A DNA stretch of 64,000 bases, from NCBI GenBank assembly GCA_023387815.1, contig JAEWHK010000033.1:24493-88492 (forward strand), written 5' to 3'. Below, piece by piece: positions 16,844 to 25,800 of the stretch. The notes under the pieces are model-generated. The model worked only from the letters and a program-made list of their open reading frames with translations. It searched no databases and was not told the DNA's origin. Each line of letters begins with the position of its first letter. The stretch's first letter is position 1. The position numbers and the translations under genes are program-made. Source of the DNA: Pseudomonadota bacterium (GTDB lineage Bacteria > Pseudomonadota > Gammaproteobacteria > Burkholderiales > Burkholderiaceae_B).

Positions 16844-19150
16844 CTAATCTTCAGAAGACCTCGGCAGGTCCGGCACTTTCCTGTCTGCCGGTTGAATCAT
16901 TGGCGACCCCGGTGCTGGTGTTTGAATGTGTGGCAGAGGCAGCGTCCGTGTTTGAGGTATCTGTGGCCCGACAGCGGGGGCAATGCCCGATTTGGCGGGT
17001 ACGACACTCTGGGGCATATCGCCGGTTTCCTGCGCACGCTGCAGTCGTTGCTGGGCCTGATCCTCTTCCGGAATATCACTTGTCCCGTCAAAGGAATGAC
17101 CACCGTAAAAAGGCGGTGCCATCATCGTGGCGGCCTCTTTCCAGTCGTCATCCTCCAGACGCATGGCTGCATATTGCTGAATCCAGCGATTGTCATTCGC
17201 GCGACGTGCATACAGCATCACTGCACCATCACTTTCCATCAGCGCCGGTACCGAGGCGAAAGGGCCTTTGATGCGACTCTCCTTGTCTCCAATAAGAGTC
17301 CAGATCGATTTGCCGGTCCGACTCATGGTAGCCACAATCACCGTTCCGGATGACGATTTCAGGATGGCGGGCGATCCCTGAAATTCGGGACCCAGTTCCC
17401 GATAGGAGGTCCAGCGTAATGTGGATCCGGACGACTGCAAATCCAGCGCCCCGACTGCAAGATTCAGCCGGCCATCCGTCCTGTTGCGATAATACGCCAG
17501 CAAGGTTTTACTGTCGGGGACCAGAGCGAATAGCCCGCCCTGACCATCGGGACCTGCAGCAATGGTCCACGGCGTCCAGCCTGTTTTTTGATGATGAACC
17601 GTCATCCAGAATTCGCCCTTTAATGTCTGGGCCAGCACCACCTGCTGCTGCCCGACCTGCAGAAAAGAAAATGTCTGACTGGCCGTTTTGAGTACCGGAA
17701 GCCGACTGAACTGCCAGTTCTGCATGTTCTGTGAACGAAAATAATAGTAGAAGCCATCAGCACCCATAGCGACGGCATTCAGCTCCTTGTCCGAGCTGAC
17801 AATCTGCGGCTGGGTCGTGAGCGGAACCTTGATCCGATACCAGGGTGACCAATCTGCCTCGCTTCGCAAGGAAGTGGTACGCGCTCGACGAAAATACAGT
17901 TGCCCCTGACCATCGCGTGCAAAAACGCTTACCCTGCCCGACGGCTCAATAAAGGGTTTGACGGTTGCATACATTAAACCGCCCAGTACCGTCCAGCGCG
18001 CATCGCGTTCGCTCCAGTAAGCGGCAGCGTTGCTGTATTCACCGCGAGTAAATAGCAGCGAACCTGTGCCCTCGGTGTGCACGACAGAAACCGGTGTGTC
18101 TGACTGTGTTGAATAATACTGACGCTCGGCCCACAAGGCGGCTGGACCCAGCGGCTCTTTACAATTCATAGGGACACTGCAGTACAGGTAGTCATACTGC
18201 GCATACAGATTGAAGATGCGGGATTTTTCGGACAGCTGCTTCAGCGTCAGTGTGACAGGTCGCTCCTGGTTGGGATAATCGACGTAAGAGATAGCTTCGA
18301 AATTTCCCGAGGTCACAGCCATGGCATCCCGAACTAGCCGCGCCGACGCAATATGATCAGGATGATCATGACCGATGCAGCGCCAGCACAATTTGTTATA
18401 TGGGATTTGCACGTTGTCATCCATGCGTCTGATCTTGCCGGGTTCAAATCGCAGGATAAGACCCGACAGGGTTCTGACCATGGATTCGCGCGTATACGTT
18501 TCAAAATACTCACCCAGTGCCTGCGCCATTTGCTGGGGCTGAATTTCCAGGCGCGACAAAGGTGTCAGATCACCCCAGCCCTTGTTCAGCCATGGGTCCT
18601 TGAGCCGCATGAATACCAGTGAAACGCGAGGGTTTCTGGCCAGCGAATACTGTGCGATCTGCACTTTATTGATCAGTAAGGGAGCAGGATCCCAGACATT
18701 TGCAACGCCGGCCATGAGTGCATAGGCGGCGCGCACGCCATCTTCACGCTCCGACATGTACTTGACGCCTTCTCCACGCTCACCTGCCGTCAGATAGACG
18801 ACCTGTATGCAGCCGCCGGCACGTATCGTATCGTGGATGTCCGGATTCATGAAAAGAAGATCGTCATCTTCATGAGCAACAAACACCTGATCGCGCCGCC
18901 CGTTGCATTGCGTTTGTGATTTGTTTTTATCCGCCGGAGCAACCAGCGTTTTCGTACCGGTCAATTTAGCTGTCGGCGATAGTCGACTGACATGCTGACT
19001 GGCAGTAGCAGGTGAATTCGATGGACTTGTTGCAGAGGTGCCTGGTGCCGCCATTACATTCCGGGCAATCAGACTGACACAAAGGACTGCTGCCATCATG
19101 CACGCCTTTGGCAGCGACTGTTGTAAAGGCAGCAACGATGACTGGTTCAT
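16844..19150 (-). CDS. Secreted PIG-L/LmbE deacetylase with C-terminal lectin-like repeats
   Basis: About 768 residues. The Sec signal peptide is roughly MNQSSLLPLQ to NVMA. Residues 90-330 form a PIG-L/LmbE domain: AHEDDD at 92-97 replaces the usual PHPDDE metal motif but keeps His and two Asp, and HDHPDHIASARLV supplies the second His pair. These enzymes deacetylate N-acetylglucosamine groups using zinc. The last 400 residues repeat Ser/Trp-rich strands (WSERDARWTVLGGLMYA, WSPWYRI, WTPWTIA, WTSYRELG) in the manner of a beta-propeller, as in fungal/PLL lectin domains. The frame is open to 19279; ATG 19150 begins a plausible signal peptide, but its ribosome-binding site is weak. Confidence 0.82.
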   Translation of the reverse strand: MNQSSLLPLQQSLPKACMMAAVLCVSLIARNVMAAPGTSATSPSNSPATASQHVSRLSPTAKLTGTKTLVAPADKNKSQTQCNGRRDQVFVAHEDDDLLFMNPDIHDTIRAGGCIQVVYLTAGERGEGVKYMSEREDGVRAAYALMAGVANVWDPAPLLINKVQIAQYSLARNPRVSLVFMRLKDPWLNKGWGDLTPLSRLEIQPQQMAQALGEYFETYTRESMVRTLSGLILRFEPGKIRRMDDNVQIPYNKLCWRCIGHDHPDHIASARLVRDAMAVTSGNFEAISYVDYPNQERPVTLTLKQLSEKSRIFNLYAQYDYLYCSVPMNCKEPLGPAALWAERQYYSTQSDTPVSVVHTEGTGSLLFTRGEYSNAAAYWSERDARWTVLGGLMYATVKPFIEPSGRVSVFARDGQGQLYFRRARTTSLRSEADWSPWYRIKVPLTTQPQIVSSDKELNAVAMGADGFYYYFRSQNMQNWQFSRLPVLKTASQTFSFLQVGQQQVVLAQTLKGEFWMTVHHQKTGWTPWTIAAGPDGQGGLFALVPDSKTLLAYYRNRTDGRLNLAVGALDLQSSGSTLRWTSYRELGPEFQGSPAILKSSSGTVIVATMSRTGKSIWTLIGDKESRIKGPFASVPALMESDGAVMLYARRANDNRWIQQYAAMRLEDDDWKEAATMMAPPFYGGHSFDGTSDIPEEDQAQQRLQRAQETGDMPQSVVPAKSGIAPAVGPQIPQTRTLPLPHIQTPAPGSPMIQPADRKVPDLPRSSED

Positions 19151-19559
19151 ATTATTAGCGCAATCCGGAACGATGGTTCGACGGTACAGCTTGTATTCGT
19201 GCTGCCACGGGCCATATTGGAGCCATAATGATTTATTGACGGCCGATTGTATAAGAAAACGCGCCACTGTTTGCATCACCCGATTTCAATCGACGCGCAG
19301 CGTCGCGTAAATCATACAAATCCATCAGGCTGTTTCGCCATATCGCGAAATATCAGAAAAATTGGCTGAAGTTCAGGTTTTTTTAAGCAGCGTAATTACG
19401 AATGTGTTTACATTAGGACTTTTGCCCGGATCCGGCAGTTTTGAACTGTAGATAGTCAGCGGATCTTCCACGGCACTTTGCGTGACCGACGCCCCCTTGC
19501 TTTTGATGGCGTTTTCCGCGGCAAACGCCCTCTGCTTTCCACCAGGCCCACCCTTTTTT
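19151..19559. other. Intergenic region with a short minus-strand frame
   Basis: 409 bases between the PIG-L gene start and the MFS start. Near 19334 there is a TTTCGC-N6-GCGAAA stem, and T7 occurs at about 19378-19384. A minus-strand frame of 65 codons (19570 to 19373) is open but not convincing (see findings). No clear promoter was recognised. Confidence 0.4.
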
Positions 19560-20801
19560 ATGACCAGCATGACGACCGAAGACAATAACGATACGCTGCA
19601 GACCGCCTGGAAACAGAATCTGTACGTTTGTCTATTCGGTTCCTTTACCACGATTCTGGCCATGACCCTGATTTTGCCTATCCTGCCGGTGTACATCCGA
19701 CAGCTGGGCGTTACCGATCCTGAAGAGATCGTGAGCTGGTCCGGCCGCGTTTTCAGTGTGACGTTTCTGGCTGCGGGTATTATGGCGCCGGTATGGGGCC
19801 GCTTCGCTGACCGTTATGGAAGAAAGCTCATTCTGATTCGTGCCAGTCTTGGTATGGCAATTGGCATAGCGCTTATCGGCTGCGCGCAGACCGTCTGGCA
19901 GCTGTTCTGGCTGCGATTGCTGGTTGGGCTCCTGGGGGGTTACGCATCCGGCGCGACTATTCTTATTGCCACGCAAACCCCCAGGGAACACACCGGCTGG
20001 GCAGTCGGCATGCTGGCTTCCGGCACCCTGGCTGGTAATTTGCTGGGACCTCTGGTTGGTGGAATCGTACCTGCGCTGCTGGGCATCCGACTGACCTTTT
20101 TCGTGGCCGGCGGTATCATTCTGATCGCGTTTTTCTGCACCGCATTTCTGATCAGGGAAACCCATAAGCCGCGCAAGGCCGCCAATGACGGCACCGTTCC
20201 GTACGCATTCTGGAAAGCAGGAAGAAACCGCAATCTGGTGCTGTACATGCTGCTGGCCGGTACGTTGCTCATGTTTGCCAATATGTCCGTCGAGCCCATC
20301 ATCACGCTCTATCTGGCCTCTCTAAGAACAATGACAGACCATATTCCCCTGCTGGCGGGCATTGCCATGTCTGCCACGGCATTCGGCAGCATGTTGTTCT
20401 CTTCGTATGCAGGCCGCTGGGGTGACCGCCACGGACACTTGAAAATTCTGGTGGCCAGTTTCACAGCCACTGCATTACTGTTGTTTTTTCAGGGGATGGC
20501 GCAGGCAGACTGGCAGTTCATTACACTGCGATTTCTGATGGGTATGACGCTGTGCGCAATCATGCCCGCACTAACGGCGGTGATTCGCCATCATGTTCCG
20601 GCCAGTGCAGCTGGCGGCGTACTGGGATATGCAACTTCCACGCAATATGCGGGGCTGGTATTGGGACCGCTGGCCGGCGGGTTTGTTGCCAACCAGGCAG
20701 GCTATACCGCCGTATTCATCATGACTGGGGCGGTTATGCTCCTTGCCGCAATGTTGTTGTTGAAGCAGATGCGCATGCCGTCCCAGTCAGATACGGCTTA
20801 A
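19560..20801 (+). CDS. MFS transporter, drug/proton antiporter type
   Basis: 413 residues with about 12 transmembrane segments. The loop 2-3 motif MAPVWGRFADRYGRKLILIRAS is the MFS signature, and the motif-C-like region GTLAGNLLGPLVGGIVPALLG marks a drug/proton antiporter. The second half repeats the loop motif as SSYAGRWGDRHGHLKILV. Substrate not predictable. Start: ATG 19560 or 19569; neither has a strong ribosome-binding site, and the frame is open to 19482, which would add a Pro-rich leader. Ends convergently with a DUF1328 gene. Confidence 0.88.
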   Translation: MTSMTTEDNNDTLQTAWKQNLYVCLFGSFTTILAMTLILPILPVYIRQLGVTDPEEIVSWSGRVFSVTFLAAGIMAPVWGRFADRYGRKLILIRASLGMAIGIALIGCAQTVWQLFWLRLLVGLLGGYASGATILIATQTPREHTGWAVGMLASGTLAGNLLGPLVGGIVPALLGIRLTFFVAGGIILIAFFCTAFLIRETHKPRKAANDGTVPYAFWKAGRNRNLVLYMLLAGTLLMFANMSVEPIITLYLASLRTMTDHIPLLAGIAMSATAFGSMLFSSYAGRWGDRHGHLKILVASFTATALLLFFQGMAQADWQFITLRFLMGMTLCAIMPALTAVIRHHVPASAAGGVLGYATSTQYAGLVLGPLAGGFVANQAGYTAVFIMTGAVMLLAAMLLLKQMRMPSQSDTA

Positions 20802-20805
20802 GGCT

Positions 20806-20822
20806 GCCGATCATTGATCGGC
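20806..20822. terminator. Possible bidirectional terminator hairpin
   Basis: GCCGAT-CATTG-ATCGGC, a 6-base stem with a 5-base loop, lies between convergent genes (MFS end 20801, DUF1328 end 20831). There is no strong T-run, so confidence is low. Confidence 0.35.
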
Positions 20823-20830
20823 GTTGCGTC

Positions 20831-20992
20831 CTATTTGAATCGGCCGCCGAAAATCAGCGAAAGAATAGCCAACACAATGAAGACGACAAACAAGACTTTG
20901 GCGATGGACGCGGCACCGGCTGCGATCCCGCCAAAACCCAGTACGGCGGCAATAATAGCAATGATAAAAAAGACAACGGCATAATGTAACAT
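20831..20992 (-). CDS. DUF1328 (YtjA) small membrane protein
   Basis: 53 residues, two transmembrane helices ([23 protein letters not shown] and [21 protein letters not shown]). This is a complete DUF1328 protein, a small inner-membrane family common in proteobacteria with unknown function, often linked to stress or envelope regulons. The start MLHYAV at 20992 has AGGAG 6 bases upstream; the frame runs on to 21061 without need. Confidence 0.88.
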   Translation of the reverse strand: MLHYAVVFFIIAIIAAVLGFGGIAAGAASIAKVLFVVFIVLAILSLIFGGRFK

Positions 20993-21149
20993 TCGCTTCT
21001 CCTGCTTGGTTACTATAATGGATGATACTGAAGCAGACCCGCAATACTGCACAACTGACATCTCAGATAATTATTGCGTTAAAAAATTTCAATTGAAAAG
21101 CGGGCACTGCCATTGCTTACGTTTTATGTAAGTCACTGCTGATCAAATA

Positions 21150-21461
21150 TTACCACACGTGGTGTGAACGGTAAGGTCTTGGTGGCCGATGATCATGCCG
21201 CTTCCAATGATGGGGACGATGGTGGTGACGGCTGAAATGTGGTGGGGGTGGAGGTGGTCTGTGCCATCCGCGATGGTGACCAAAGCGTGGGTGGTGACGA
21301 TGATAATGCCTGTCTCCATGACGTCTGTGATCCACGTTCATTACGCGGGCGTGCTCATAAAAACCCGGGCCGCGATGATGGTCGGCCGCGACTGCGGACC
21401 CGGCCATCCCGAGGGATAGCGTAGCAAGCGTGGCAGCAAGCAGTTTTCTGATCGTAATCAT
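21150..21461 (-). CDS. Small exported histidine-rich protein
   Basis: 103 residues: signal peptide MITIRKLLAATLATLSLGMAGSAVA, then a mature region dominated by His, Arg and Pro (runs such as HHRGWHRPPPPPPHF and HHHRPHHWKRHDHRPP). There are no cysteines or recognised domain. The composition suggests divalent-metal binding in the periplasm, but that is inference. The start at 21461 has AAGGAG at 9 bases. An 11-base match to half of the Fur consensus (TAATCATTATC) overlaps the start codon. It is a single gene between DUF1328 and YaiI. Confidence 0.75.
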   Translation of the reverse strand: MITIRKLLAATLATLSLGMAGSAVAADHHRGPGFYEHARVMNVDHRRHGDRHYHRHHPRFGHHRGWHRPPPPPPHFSRHHHRPHHWKRHDHRPPRPYRSHHVW

Positions 21462-21645
21462 TATCAAACTCCTTATCGGATAAATAAATTTTTTTGCAGC
21501 ACTACATCTTTTGCAAAAGCATGGTTTGATCTTAATCACGAATATCAGGGAATTCTATTACCAAATATGACTGGGATTTCGTCGGGTTTCCATTCCTTGT
21601 CTGGTTCGTTTCTACAGGTTACCGAAGCGGGAGAATACATCTCAT

Positions 21646-22098
21646 TCAGGCTTTTCCATGACGCGCCAGCAAGGTATCCAGCTTACCCGCAAACGATCTC
21701 GTATCTGCCTGATCGAATGATTTTGGCCCGCCCGTTTCGATGCCGGCACTCCGGAGCTCTTCCATCATGTCGCGAATAGCCAGACGTTCTTTGATCGTCT
21801 CACTGGAATACAGTTCGCCTCGCGGGTTCAGTGCCTGAACGCCCTTTTGCAATACCTCCGCAGCCAGTGGTATGTCGGCGGTAATTACCAGATCCCCTGC
21901 GCATGCATGCTTGCTGATATAGGCGTCTGCCACGTCAAAGCCACGCGGTACCTGACGTGCCTGAATGTAGACGGAGGGAGGCACGCTGAGCATCTGATTT
22001 GCCACAAGCGTGGTTTTTACCTGCCAGCGCACTGCTGCCCTAAACAGAATGTTCTTGATAACCACCGGGCACGCATCGGCATCCACCCAAATGTGCAT
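21646..22098 (-). CDS. yaiI: UPF0178 family protein YaiI
   Basis: 150 residues, close to the family length. The start [22 protein letters not shown] and [26 protein letters not shown] are the hallmark blocks of UPF0178/DUF188, a PIN-like fold protein with conserved acidic residues suggesting nuclease-like chemistry; its biological role is not established. Start has AGGAG at 6 bases. Separate from its neighbours. Confidence 0.93.
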   Translation of the reverse strand: MHIWVDADACPVVIKNILFRAAVRWQVKTTLVANQMLSVPPSVYIQARQVPRGFDVADAYISKHACAGDLVITADIPLAAEVLQKGVQALNPRGELYSSETIKERLAIRDMMEELRSAGIETGGPKSFDQADTRSFAGKLDTLLARHGKA

Positions 22099-22143
22099 AA
22101 TTTCTCCTGATCACAACAGATCGGCATGTTGACTGATGATATA

Positions 22144-23541
22144 TCAAGCCAGGGCGAGCGAGGCTTCCTTGACACCAATGAGTTTCTGACGGTGTTTGAC
22201 GAGTATTCGATAAGTGTCCCGCGAAAAATCGCCTCTGCCGCCAGCGATCAGTTCGTCCAGCTCCTGTTCATCCCTTGCCGTACCCAGATAGCACCACTGA
22301 TGGATGACATGGACCAGATTGCCCTCACGCAGCAGTGCCGCCCCTTCGAATGGCCAGTCACGCAACCGGAGCGTTGACAGTGCGGTCATTAGTCTTGCGG
22401 AATGGTCGATGGGCAATTCCTGGCCGACACAGGCGCCATCGCACGCTTTGAGTTGCCGTGCGAAACAGGGACAGCCCCTGCTGACTTTCTCCAGACCCAG
22501 CAACCCCTTGCAAAGCCTGTGCGTTTTGACAATACCCAGCAACGCTTCCTTTGCATCCCGCGCAGAAGAAAACAATCCATACAAATGACTACCCTGTCCG
22601 ATCGAAATGTCGCTGCCTCCCAGCAATTGCGGAATCCATAAACCCGGGCTTTTTTCCACGAGCTGCCAGGTAAAGACATCTTTCTGCCGGCGCAACTGAC
22701 GATTGAGCGTGGGCATGCACTCCTTGATCATTTTCGATTCGGTGAGCAGTGCATCCACCTCGCCGGCGCAACAGATATGCTCAATGCGGCGAATCTGCAT
22801 GGAAATTTTCATTTCCTTGGGTGCCGTATGGTCGCTGGCAAAATGGGATAAGACGCGCTGGCGCAGTCGGTTGCTTTTGCCAATATAAATGGGCAGCTCG
22901 TTTTCACCGTAAAACACGTAGACCCCAAAACTGTTGGGCAAGGCATCGATCTGTGCCTCATCGATATGTGGCGGCAAAGACGGGCGAGCAACCAGCGTAC
23001 GTACTGCATCCTGAATGATTTGCGGTTCATGATCCTGGCAGACTTTTTGCCAGAACTGCAGCAGTGCATAGGCATCAGCGTACGCCCTGTGCCTGTCTTT
23101 CATTTCCAGACCGTGTCGCTGAATCAGATAATCAAGGCCGTGTCGCTGATGCTGTGGATACAGCCGCCGTGACAGTTTGACCGTACACAATGTGCTGGCT
23201 TTGAAGTCCTGGCCCATCCGTCGAAAGGCGTTCTTGATAAAGCCGTAGTCAAAGCGCGCATTGTGCGCCACGAATATATGCCCTTCCAGCAGCTGCGCAA
23301 TGTGTCCGGCCAGTTCTTCAAAGGCAGGCGCGTCCGCCACCATCCGGTTGCTGATGCCCGTCAGACTTTCGATGTAACCCGGAATACGGCATTGTGGATT
23401 GATCAGGCTTTGCCATGAACTGACCTCATGACCATCAAAGCGAATGATTGCAATTTCCGTGAGGCGATCCGTGGACGCGGACCCGCCCGTTGTTTCGACG
23501 TCAACGAAGGCGAAGGGCTTGTCCAGGGCAATGGTGGTCAT
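22144..23541 (-). CDS. DnaQ-like 3'-5' exonuclease fused to a GIY-YIG nuclease domain
   Basis: 465 residues. N-terminal DEDDh exonuclease: FAFVDVETTGG (ExoI Asp-x-Glu), HNARFDYGFIK (ExoII) and HRAYADAYALL (ExoIII with His). From about residue 195 a UvrC-like GIY-YIG domain (NSFGVYVFYGENELPIYIGKSNRLRQRVLSHF) is followed by a UvrC-like middle region with several cysteines (CPCFARQLKACDGACVG). This architecture is known in beta- and gammaproteobacteria and is thought to act in DNA repair like Cho. It is not the replicative epsilon subunit. Start ATG 23541. Confidence 0.9.
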   Translation of the reverse strand: MTTIALDKPFAFVDVETTGGSASTDRLTEIAIIRFDGHEVSSWQSLINPQCRIPGYIESLTGISNRMVADAPAFEELAGHIAQLLEGHIFVAHNARFDYGFIKNAFRRMGQDFKASTLCTVKLSRRLYPQHQRHGLDYLIQRHGLEMKDRHRAYADAYALLQFWQKVCQDHEPQIIQDAVRTLVARPSLPPHIDEAQIDALPNSFGVYVFYGENELPIYIGKSNRLRQRVLSHFASDHTAPKEMKISMQIRRIEHICCAGEVDALLTESKMIKECMPTLNRQLRRQKDVFTWQLVEKSPGLWIPQLLGGSDISIGQGSHLYGLFSSARDAKEALLGIVKTHRLCKGLLGLEKVSRGCPCFARQLKACDGACVGQELPIDHSARLMTALSTLRLRDWPFEGAALLREGNLVHVIHQWCYLGTARDEQELDELIAGGRGDFSRDTYRILVKHRQKLIGVKEASLALA

Positions 23542-23882
23542 TGTTTAAATACTAAGCTGTAAATTTATACAGTATTTATACACCATTCCGATCGCACCCG
23601 CATGCGGACCGCTGCATATGTTGCAAAATAGCCCGACGATCTGATAGCAGTCATGATTCAGATCAACTTTGCCATCATAAAACTATGTAAAGACAAAACT
23701 GCCCTGTATATAATTAATTTCTGTTTATCAGGGTTTACCCTAGTTATGATAAAGCGACTATACTGTGCAGCCCTCCTGATCGCGATCATCTCGCCAATGA
23801 ATGGCCTGATCCACAGCGGTGTGGGCATGGGAAAAAATTTACAAAGAATCCAGAAACCGACGTTTGTCACCGGCATTCGCGG
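23542..23882. other. Intergenic region, no firm gene
   Basis: 341 bases between two minus-strand genes. It carries an AT-rich stretch at about 23690-23760 and a plus-strand frame of 46 codons from ATG 23746 (MIKRLYCAALLIAII, signal-peptide-like) that runs into the next gene's stop; its ribosome-binding site is weak (AGGG at 12 bases). I do not call it. Confidence 0.4.
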
Positions 23883-24662
23883 CTAATCGCTTGCGTCTGG
23901 TGCCCGGCGCCCCACCAGCCACGCCCGAATATCGTCAAACAAGGGAATAAAGGAAATAAGCACCAGGACGCATGCCAGCGGCACCGTTGCGATATAGCCG
24001 ATATGGCTAAATCCCCAGGCACCCAGGGTTCCGCCAGAGAAAAAAGCCAGCAATAAGGCGCAATGCAATTGCAGTCTGGCCCTGTCGGCCACCACAAAAT
24101 GCGTGCCGTCTGTGGCGGTCCTTCCGCGATTCCAGTAAATCAGTTTGCCCAGTTCGATACCAATATCGGTAACGATGCCGGTTACATGCGTCGTACGGAT
24201 CACCGAACGGGAGAGTTTGGTAATGAGAGCGTTCTGCAGCCCCATCAGAAACGAGAGCATCATGACCGTGATAGGAACGAAAAAACCCTGCAGATCAGCC
24301 ATGCGCGTTCCCAGTACGCCGAAACACAGCAAAAGTACGGCCTCCAGCAGCAACGGTGCCGCATATTCGCTGCGCAACCGATGTACGCGCGCGTAATTGA
24401 CGATCATGGTGGTGCAAATGGTCCCGCAAAGAAAACACACCAGAGCCGCCACGCCACCCAGGACAACGTGATAGGCGCCCAGAATGAGCTCATCGGCAAT
24501 GGTAGAGACAATGCCGGTCATATGCGAGGTGTACTGATGTACCGCCAGAAAGCCCCCTGCATTGACGGCTCCGGCAATAAAAGCCAGAAGTGTACCGATC
24601 TGCTTGTCGGCGCGTTGTGTGCGATCGGAGCCAGTGAGCGTCCGTGTGTATCGAAGCGGCAT
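23883..24662 (-). CDS. DUF1275 (YoaK) membrane protein
   Basis: About 259 residues, six predicted membrane segments. GTLLAFIAGAVNAGGFLAVHQYTSHMTGIVS and IRTTHVTGIVTDIGIELGKL are the two conserved DUF1275 repeats with their His-x-Thr-Gly motifs. Function of the family is not established. ATG 24662 is preferred over the longer frame to 24749, whose first 29 residues look non-coding. The upstream ribosome-binding site is weak (AGG at 15 bases). Precedes a TauE exporter upstream on the same strand, 120 bases away. Confidence 0.85.
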   Translation of the reverse strand: MPLRYTRTLTGSDRTQRADKQIGTLLAFIAGAVNAGGFLAVHQYTSHMTGIVSTIADELILGAYHVVLGGVAALVCFLCGTICTTMIVNYARVHRLRSEYAAPLLLEAVLLLCFGVLGTRMADLQGFFVPITVMMLSFLMGLQNALITKLSRSVIRTTHVTGIVTDIGIELGKLIYWNRGRTATDGTHFVVADRARLQLHCALLLAFFSGGTLGAWGFSHIGYIATVPLACVLVLISFIPLFDDIRAWLVGRRAPDASD

Positions 24663-24782
24663 AGCGAGTGACAACCTGCCTGATTCTGAGCGCCTGCGTC
24701 TGAACGCAGGGTGCGAGTTTGCGATTGGAGTGTTACATATTATATGCAAATTGAAACGTTAGTGTGCACCCTGCTCTGCTTT

Positions 24783-25553
24783 TTAGCCAGCAGTCAGAAT
24801 CTGATAGCCTCCCAGAACAATCAGACTGATAAAAAAGACTTTCCTGAATGTCGCTAACGGCATCCGCTGGCGAATTCGCATTCCCAGATTCATCCCAATC
24901 AACGCCGGCATCAGCATAATCAGTGATAGCCCCGCCGCATCGTGCGAATAACTGTGATTGATCCACAATCCAAGTGCCAGGGCCAGCGTGGATACAGTAA
25001 ATGAAACGCCCATTGCCTGAATCAGAGAATCCCGGGACAGACTCAGCGCCTGCAGGTATGGCACCGCAGGAACGACAAATACACCCGTGGCAGCAGTAAT
25101 GAGACCAGTGATCAGGCCTGTCAGCGGGCCAAGCCACACCTGAGTGGCTGGTGAAAATTGGACCTGGCGTCCGCTCAGGCCCCAGCAGGCGTAAAGAATC
25201 AGCGCGACTCCCAATGCCACCGCCGCAGTGGCACCCGCGGGGGCGCCAAACAGGACGGCGCCCGCCAGCGTACCGACAAAAATACCCGCCTGCATCAGGC
25301 CGATTCGGCGCAATAGCGTCGGCAGATCGCGCATCGGTCGCATTTGCCAGATATTGGTCAGCAAAGAAGGGACAATCAGCAGCGCAGCGGCCTGCGCCGG
25401 CGGCATGACGACAGCCAGAAGCGCCATGGATATGGTAGGCAGACCGAGTCCCACCACACCCTTGACTGCTCCAGCCAGCAGAAAGACAACCGTGATAATG
25501 ACAAGTGTGTTGAAAGCATATCCCTCCAGCATGCCTTCCAGGAAAGTATTCAT
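24783..25553 (-). CDS. TauE/SafE family anion exporter
   Basis: 256 residues, eight or so membrane helices. The start is VFLLAGAVKGVVGLGLPTISMALLAVVMPPAQAAALLIVPSLLTNIWQ, the characteristic first TauE repeat, and GPLTGLITGLITAATGVFVVPAVPYLQALSL the second. Members export sulphite or sulphoacetate, or take up other small anions. Divergent from a LysR regulator starting at 25801, which may control it across the 247-base gap, a common arrangement for LysR regulators. Confidence 0.92.
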   Translation of the reverse strand: MNTFLEGMLEGYAFNTLVIITVVFLLAGAVKGVVGLGLPTISMALLAVVMPPAQAAALLIVPSLLTNIWQMRPMRDLPTLLRRIGLMQAGIFVGTLAGAVLFGAPAGATAAVALGVALILYACWGLSGRQVQFSPATQVWLGPLTGLITGLITAATGVFVVPAVPYLQALSLSRDSLIQAMGVSFTVSTLALALGLWINHSYSHDAAGLSLIMLMPALIGMNLGMRIRQRMPLATFRKVFFISLIVLGGYQILTAG

Positions 25554-25785
25554 AATTTCATCAACCTATGCTTGAAATGTGACTGAAGAACTGAGGCTAT
25601 ACGTCAGGATTGGCCTTATGCACATGAAAATGGCTTTAACCAGGCAGCAGACCGGCCTTCGTTGCCGTTATTCGTTAATTTATTCTATAGAGCCAACTGA
25701 ATAACAGCCCCATTCTAGTGCCATCACCGATAGCTGAAAATCAGGAAAATACATCTGGTGCCTATGGAAAATCCTTAAATACAAT

Positions 25786-25794
25786 TGCTATAAT
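25786..25794 (+). promoter_or_regulatory. Extended -10 element of the LysR gene, predicting a leaderless mRNA
   Basis: TGCTATAAT is an extended -10 (TGN-TATAAT). Its last base is 7 before the A of the ATG at 25801, so the predicted +1 falls on the start codon. No -35 is visible at the proper spacing. Confidence 0.6.
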
Positions 25795-25800
25795 CCGCAA

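Noticed and set aside
23746..23883. 46-codon frame with signal-peptide-like start
   Set aside because: Weak ribosome-binding site, runs over the next gene's end, and no sensible mature part.
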